Positions 5,904 to 9,735 of a stretch of 9,735 bases of DNA are shown one piece after another. How positions within the stretch are numbered: the stretch's first letter is position 1; the number at the start of each line of letters is the position of its first letter. The notes under the pieces were generated by a model, which did no database searches, was not told the DNA's origin, and was given only the letters and a program-made list of their open reading frames with translations. Source of the DNA: JAAFKA01 sp044348925 (GTDB taxonomy: Bacteria; Bacteroidota; Bacteroidia; Cytophagales; Thermoflexibacteraceae); the NCBI GenBank assembly GCA_044348925.1, contig JBIKRY010000173.1:1-9735 (forward strand), read 5' to 3'. The position numbers were made by a program, and so were the translations under genes.

Positions 5904-6503
5904 ATGAAATTCAATATTCCCGAAAATAAATATAAAGCAATAGTCATTGGTGGCTCCGCAGGTAGTTTTCAGCTAATCACTCGAATACTGTCCTCTGTTC
6001 CACGTGATTTTGCATTGCCTATGTTTTTATGCTTGCATCGTCTAAAGCACGTAAGAAATGGCTTTGTAGAAGCTTTATCTATCAAAAGTAATAAAACTAT
6101 AGTAGAACCGTCCGACAAGGAAAGTATCAAAAAAGGTTTAGTTTATTTAGCACCTGCTAATTACCACATGTGTATAGAACTTGGTAATTCGATAGCTATT
6201 TCTACAGAAGACCTCGTCAATAACTCACGTCCTGCTATAGATTTGACCTTTGAAAGTGCTGCCTACGCCTATAAAGATAAATTAGTCGGGATTTTGTTGT
6301 CGGGAGCTAACAAAGATGGTGCATACGGTATGAAAAAAGTAAAAGAATATGGTGGATTAACTATTGTGCAAGACCCTGAAGAAAGTTTGATTAATGCCAT
6401 GCCTTTAGCTGCAATGGCTGCAACTAAAAATGACTATATTCTAAAAATGGACGATATTATAGATTTACTACTCGAATTAGATAAAAATTATAAAATAGCA
6501 TAA
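5904..6503 (+). CDS. cheB: CheB-type protein-glutamate methylesterase without receiver domain
   Basis: This is a 199-residue stand-alone CheB catalytic domain, the counterpart of CheR: it removes methyl esters from (or deamidates) receptor residues. The catalytic triad of the family is visible: S18 in VIGGSAGS (14-21), H45 in FLCLHR, and D138 in LLSGANKDGAYG. YLAPANYHM (81-89) and SRPAIDLTFESAA (108-120) are further family signatures. Classical CheB has about 350 residues with an N-terminal receiver domain that keeps the esterase inhibited until phosphorylated; here that domain is missing and the protein starts ten residues before the first strand of the esterase fold. The start is well placed, so the absence is not an annotation artefact. 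It is probably co-transcribed with cheR. Its stop codon overlaps the start of the next gene by one base (TAATG). Regulation must therefore come from elsewhere. Confidence 0.92.
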   Translation: MKFNIPENKYKAIVIGGSAGSFQLITRILSSVPRDFALPMFLCLHRLKHVRNGFVEALSIKSNKTIVEPSDKESIKKGLVYLAPANYHMCIELGNSIAISTEDLVNNSRPAIDLTFESAAYAYKDKLVGILLSGANKDGAYGMKKVKEYGGLTIVQDPEESLINAMPLAAMAATKNDYILKMDDIIDLLLELDKNYKIA

Positions 6504-7525
6504 TGTTACCGTCCAAAATTCTTATCTTACAAACTGCTTTTTTAGGAGATGTAATCTTAGCCACTGCATTAGTAGAAAAATTACACCTATTTTATCCAAA
6601 TAGTCAAATAGATTTTGTTTTGCGGAAAGGAAATGAATCTTTATTAGTTGGGAATCCTATTATTACTAAATTATATATTTGGAATAAACAAGAGAATAAA
6701 ATTAATAACCTTTACCAAATATTGCAAGAAATTAGAAATGAAAAATATGATATTGTAATTAATTTACAAAGGTTTTTTTCTTCTGGAATTTTGGCTGGTT
6801 TTTCGGGTGCAAAAAAAATAATTGGTTTTGCAAATAACCCTTTGAGTTTTTTGTTTCATGAAAAATATATCCACCAAATAGGCAATAATACCCACGAAAT
6901 AGCACGTAATCAAGCCCTTATTGCAAATTTTACAGATAATATTCCCCTAAAACCAAAATTATATCCAAGCATAGCTCAAGAAAATAAAGTTAAAATCTAC
7001 CAAACACAAAGTTATATCTGTGTTGCACCTTCCTCTGTGTGGTTTACGAAACAATATCCTTTGGAAAAATGGGCAGATTTATTAGCAAAATTACCCGAAA
7101 AATTTAAAATCTATATTTTAGGAAGTCCTACAGATAGCAATTTATGTGAAGAAGTACGCAGAAAAACTGCCCTACTCCTCCCCTATCCAATTACAGACCG
7201 AATAGAAAACCTTTGCGGAAAACTAACTTTATTAGAATCTGCTGCATTAATGCGTCAAGCAGTGATGAACTATGTCAATGATTCTGCTCCTTTACATTTG
7301 GCATCTGCGGTAAATGCTCCTGTTTGTGCTATTTTTTGTTCTACGATTCCCGAATTTGGTTTTACACCACTTTCTGATGTACATTTTGTTGTGCAAACAA
7401 AGGAAAACTTGGCTTGTCGTCCTTGTGGATTACATGGTTACAAACAATGCCCAAAAGCACACTTTTTGTGTGGAAATAGCATTGCAACCGAAAACCTACT
7501 CGCAATATTGCCAATACAACAATAA
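6503..7525 (+). CDS. Glycosyltransferase family 9, heptosyltransferase-like
   Basis: This 340-residue protein belongs to GT9 (ADP-heptose:LPS heptosyltransferase family, GT-B fold), acting at the cytoplasmic face of the inner membrane in lipopolysaccharide core synthesis. The N-terminal signature ILQTAFLGDVILATAL (8-23) contains D16, the position of the family's catalytic Asp. The second domain has the donor-binding motif VAPSSVWFTKQYPLEKW (174-190), LGSPTD and NDSAPLHLASA (259-269, D260). The C-terminal cysteine cluster C305-x2-C308-x7-C316-x6-C323 (CRPCGLHGYKQCP) is typical of many Bacteroidota members and of WaaF-like enzymes. There is no signal peptide or membrane segment. The start overlaps the cheB stop (TAATG), indicating translational coupling, although the functions look unrelated. 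The sugar and acceptor are not defined by the sequence; heptose is the family default. It is clearly GT9, but not clearly WaaC or WaaF. Confidence 0.93.
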   Translation: MLPSKILILQTAFLGDVILATALVEKLHLFYPNSQIDFVLRKGNESLLVGNPIITKLYIWNKQENKINNLYQILQEIRNEKYDIVINLQRFFSSGILAGFSGAKKIIGFANNPLSFLFHEKYIHQIGNNTHEIARNQALIANFTDNIPLKPKLYPSIAQENKVKIYQTQSYICVAPSSVWFTKQYPLEKWADLLAKLPEKFKIYILGSPTDSNLCEEVRRKTALLLPYPITDRIENLCGKLTLLESAALMRQAVMNYVNDSAPLHLASAVNAPVCAIFCSTIPEFGFTPLSDVHFVVQTKENLACRPCGLHGYKQCPKAHFLCGNSIATENLLAILPIQQ

Positions 7526-7618
7526 AATCTAAGCAAAATAATGATTACAAGAAGTTAGAAAATTTATCCTATTTTTGAATAAAATCTATAAATTATAAAA
7601 AATTACTACAAAAAATAC

Positions 7619-7626
7619 TAATTTTG
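7619..7626 (+). promoter_or_regulatory. Candidate -7 box for the UDP-glucuronate decarboxylase gene
   Basis: TAATTTTG fits TAnnTTTG, 23 bases before the ATG, leaving a leader of under 20 nt. A second match, TATTTTTG, lies at 7570-7577. Neither has a clear -33 TTTG at the usual spacing. They suggest the gene can be transcribed separately from the GT9 gene, 124 bp upstream. Confidence 0.35.
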
Positions 7627-7649
7627 CAAATTACAACAACTTAACAAAT

Positions 7650-8585
7650 ATGAAAAAAGTCTTAATTACAGGGGCAGCAGGTTTTTTAGGCTCACACCTT
7701 TGCGACCGTTTTATTGCTGAAGGTTTTTATGTGATTGGTATGGACAATCTCTTAACAGGCAATATGGATAATATAGCACATCTAATGCCATTAGCTAATT
7801 TTGAATTTCATCATCATGATGTTACAAAATTTGTGCATATTGATGGCAATTTAGACTATATTTTACATTTTGCAAGTCCAGCAAGCCCAATAGATTACCT
7901 CAAAAAACCAATTCAAACCTTAAAAGTAGGCTCTTTAGGTACGCATAATTTATTAGGTTTGGCGTTGGCAAAACGTGCAAGGATTTTGGTGGCTTCGACC
8001 TCCGAAATTTATGGAGACCCTACTGTTCACCCACAAGCCGAAGAGTATTGGGGCAATGTAAATTCGGTGGGACCACGTGGCGTATATGATGAAGCAAAAC
8101 GGTTTCAAGAAGCTATTACTATGGCATACCATAATTTTCACCAAGTAGAAACTCGAATTGTACGTATTTTTAATACCTATGGTACTCGTATGCGACTCGA
8201 TGACGGCAGAGCATTGCCTGCTTTTATGAGCCAAGCACTAAAAGGCGAAGATATTACTATTTTTGGTGATGGTAGCCAAACCCGTTCTTTTTGCTATGTT
8301 TCTGATTTGGTAGATGGAATTTACCGCCTCTTGATGAGTGATTACCACTTGCCAATGAATATTGGAAACCCTGTCGAAATTACTATCAAGCAATTTGCTG
8401 AAGAAATTATAGCTTTGACAGGTACAGACCAAAAAATTGTGTATCACCCTTTGCCACAAGATGACCCAAAACAGCGTTGTCCTGATATTAGCAAAGCAAA
8501 AAGTATTTTAGGCTGGCAACCAAAAGTAGATAGAGCAGAAGGATTAAAACTCACTTTTGAATATTTTAAAAATAAAGTAAAGTAG
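7650..8585 (+). CDS. UDP-glucuronic acid decarboxylase (UDP-xylose synthase)
   Basis: This is a 311-residue extended short-chain dehydrogenase/reductase of the UXS group, which converts UDP-glucuronate to UDP-xylose and CO2 using bound NAD+ in the cytoplasm. The Rossmann motif TGAAGFLG is at 7-14. The family-specific stretch HFASPASPIDYLKKPIQTLK (73-92) is intact. The catalytic region shows ASTSEIYGDP (115-124), YWGNVNSVGPRGVYDEAKR (133-151) with the Y146-x3-K150 pair and E119, and then RIFNTYGTRM and FGDGSQTRSFCYVSDLVDG. E119, R-containing SQTRSFCYVSD and ASPASP are diagnostic for UXS against other sugar-nucleotide epimerases. The length matches single-domain bacterial UXS. The start Met gives the standard MKKVLITG opening. 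It follows the GT9 gene by 124 bp in the same direction, suggesting use in a surface glycan or exopolysaccharide that contains xylose or a derived sugar (inference). A large palindrome follows the stop. Confidence 0.95.
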   Translation: MKKVLITGAAGFLGSHLCDRFIAEGFYVIGMDNLLTGNMDNIAHLMPLANFEFHHHDVTKFVHIDGNLDYILHFASPASPIDYLKKPIQTLKVGSLGTHNLLGLALAKRARILVASTSEIYGDPTVHPQAEEYWGNVNSVGPRGVYDEAKRFQEAITMAYHNFHQVETRIVRIFNTYGTRMRLDDGRALPAFMSQALKGEDITIFGDGSQTRSFCYVSDLVDGIYRLLMSDYHLPMNIGNPVEITIKQFAEEIIALTGTDQKIVYHPLPQDDPKQRCPDISKAKSILGWQPKVDRAEGLKLTFEYFKNKVK

Positions 8586-8600
8586 TAAGAAATGATAAAT

Positions 8601-8661
8601 GTATATTTGCCTTTATGCAAATGACTTGCTAATCAACTCATTTGCCTAAAGGCGAATGTAC
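8601..8661. repeat. 61-nt near-perfect palindrome, terminator or switchable hairpin
   Basis: The arms 8601-8628 and 8634-8661 pair over 28 positions around a 5-nt loop: 24 Watson-Crick pairs, two G-U wobbles and two mismatches (8616/8646 and 8625/8637). Each arm is also self-complementary: TTTGC-N6-GCAAA at 8606-8621, and CATTTGCC-TAAA-GGCGAATG at 8639-8658 with one wobble. So one long stem or two small stems are possible. It begins 16 bases after the decarboxylase stop, which suits a terminator or transcript-stabilising stem, but no T-tract follows. The left arm also contains TATATTTG (8602-8609), a -7-like octamer pointing to the next gene. Confidence 0.7.
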
Positions 8662-8725
8662 TTCAGTTATGTTTTACTTAGCAACACATTTTGTAAAAAT
8701 ACAGCATTTTAACCTTATCCTATCT

Positions 8726-9735
8726 ATGCAAATTATCGAAGTAAGCACCAAAAAACATATCAAAGAATTTCTCACGTTGCCTGTACGTTTGTATAAAGAC
8801 GATAAAAATTGGGTAAGACCTTTAGACAAAGATATCGAAACAGTATTTGATAGGCAAAAAAACAAACATTTTGAACATGGCGTATGCACACGTTGGATTT
8901 TGCAAAATGATTTGGGGGAAACTATTGGACGAATTGCAGCTTTTATAGACTTCGAGACGATGCACAAAGATAATTTACAACCAACTGGAGGTATGGGTTT
9001 TTTTGAATGTATAGATAGTAAAGAGGCTGCTTTTATGCTTTTTGATACGGGAAAAGCGTGGTTATTGGCACAAAATAAGGGAATTGAAGCTGTAGATGCA
9101 CCTATCAATTTTGGGGAGAGAGATTCTTGGTGGGGTTGTTTGGTAGATGGTTTTCACGAGCCTGTTTATACCATGAATTACAACCATGCCTACTACAATG
9201 ATTTATTTACTGCCTACGGATTTCAAGATTATTTCAAACAATATACATACGTCCGTACACTTGCATTGCCTATGCACCCACGTATGGAACAACGTGGACA
9301 AGCCATTATAGACACAGAAGGCTACAGCTTTAGGCATCTTCGTTTGAAAGAAATAGACAAATATGCACAAGATTTTTGCACAATTTATAACAAAGCTTGG
9401 GGAAAGCACGCAGGCACAAAAGAAATTACACTGCCCGAAATTCAAAATTTATTTCAACAAATGAAACCTGTTATTGACGAAAAAATTATTTGGTTTGCCT
9501 ATTACAACGACGAACCAATAGCTTTTTATGTGCAGATTTTAGATGTAAATCAAGTTATCAAACACACCAACGGCAAAATGAACTTGCTGGGAATGATGCG
9601 GTTTGCTTATTACAAATTATTCAAAAAATTTAATCGGATTATAGGAGTAGTATTTGGAGTAGTTCCAGAGCATCAAGGCAAAGGCGTAGAAATGGCAATC
9701 GTAAAAGCCTATTCATGGGTGGCACATACGCCAAA
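8726..9735 (+). CDS. YghO-like GNAT-fold protein, 3' end outside the window
   Basis: A continuous frame of 336 codons runs off the right edge without a stop. The protein resembles the YghO-like family of GNAT-fold (N-acetyltransferase-like) proteins, of about 370-390 residues in relatives, so only the last few dozen residues should be missing. Recognisable family features are LPVRLYKDDKNWVRPL (18-33), FDRQKNKHFEHG (41-52), GRIAAFI (68-74), GFFECID (91-97), then the INFGERDSWWGCLVDGF region and the PYN-like segment MNYNHAYYNDLF. The second GNAT half ends with VPEHQGKGVEMAIVK, where Q317-G-K-G320 fits the acetyl-CoA phosphate loop Q/R-x2-G-x-G. The substrate of this family is not established to my knowledge. 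The ATG at 8726 matches the usual family N-terminus. An in-frame ATG at 8669 would add 19 residues with no family counterpart and would begin 8 bases after the palindrome. Confidence 0.85.
   Translation, partial: MQIIEVSTKKHIKEFLTLPVRLYKDDKNWVRPLDKDIETVFDRQKNKHFEHGVCTRWILQNDLGETIGRIAAFIDFETMHKDNLQPTGGMGFFECIDSKEAAFMLFDTGKAWLLAQNKGIEAVDAPINFGERDSWWGCLVDGFHEPVYTMNYNHAYYNDLFTAYGFQDYFKQYTYVRTLALPMHPRMEQRGQAIIDTEGYSFRHLRLKEIDKYAQDFCTIYNKAWGKHAGTKEITLPEIQNLFQQMKPVIDEKIIWFAYYNDEPIAFYVQILDVNQVIKHTNGKMNLLGMMRFAYYKLFKKFNRIIGVVFGVVPEHQGKGVEMAIVKAYSWVAHTP

Noticed and set aside
7953..8459. Two leftward open frames of 93 and 73 residues
   Set aside because: Both are antisense to the highly conserved decarboxylase gene and look like by-products of its codon use.
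8674..9108. 144-residue leftward open frame
   Set aside because: It is antisense to the YghO-like gene, which shows clear family motifs; the leftward translation is Cys/Ser-rich with no recognisable domain.
9203..9445. 80-residue leftward open frame
   Set aside because: It is antisense to the same YghO-like gene and has no family features or leader of its own.
1..9735. CRISPR array, tRNA, rRNA, transposase or toxin-antitoxin pair
   Set aside because: No regularly spaced direct repeats, no tRNA-like cloverleaf or rRNA stretch, and no transposase motif were seen. The XRE regulator has no toxin-like partner beside it that I can recognise.

Overview
The window is AT-rich DNA from a member of the Bacteroidota, most likely a gliding, Cytophagales-like marine or freshwater bacterium. 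This rests on several observations. Start codons are not preceded by clear Shine-Dalgarno sequences but by A/T-rich leaders. Several leaders carry an octamer fitting the Bacteroidota -7 box (TAnnTTTG). The lipoprotein signal has the phylum-typical FSSC box. NuoD, the UDP-glucuronate decarboxylase and the GT9 heptosyltransferase all read like Bacteroidota versions of those families. The genus cannot be fixed from the sequence alone.

Left part (1-1712): the possible tail of a rightward gene meets, tail to tail, a leftward XRE-type HTH regulator (76-432). Just upstream of the regulator are two copies, 21 bp apart, of a 15-bp inverted repeat GTTGTA-N3-TACAAC, which look like its operators. On the other side of these sites, and transcribed away from them, are two exported proteins of unknown function: a 100-residue Tyr/Gly-rich secreted protein and a 261-residue lipoprotein. 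A 16-bp hairpin follows them.

Middle part (1713-4973): three housekeeping-type genes are arranged as separate units. They are a MazG-like nucleotide pyrophosphohydrolase (minus), nuoD of respiratory complex I (plus, with no other nuo genes around it) and an NfsB-like nitroreductase (minus). A perfect 17-bp hairpin sits between the convergent nuoD and nitroreductase genes. The 600-bp gap between the nitroreductase and cheR holds a roughly 221-bp MITE-like element with good terminal inverted repeats, and a perfect 11-bp inverted repeat in front of cheR.

Right part (4974-9735): a rightward run begins with a CheR methyltransferase and a CheB methylesterase that has no receiver domain. The cheB stop overlaps the start of a GT9 heptosyltransferase-like gene (TAATG). 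A UDP-glucuronate decarboxylase (UDP-xylose synthase) follows. A 61-nt near-perfect palindrome able to form two alternative structures comes next, and then a YghO-like GNAT-fold protein that runs off the window. The GT9 enzyme and the decarboxylase point to cell-surface polysaccharide synthesis. The CheR/CheB pair points to methylation-based signalling, but its target receptor is not in the window.

Nothing here amounts to a clearly new multi-gene system. The most unusual items are the regulator/operator/exported-protein cluster, the MITE-like element, the stand-alone nuoD, the receiver-less CheB coupled to a glycosyltransferase, and the bistable palindrome.
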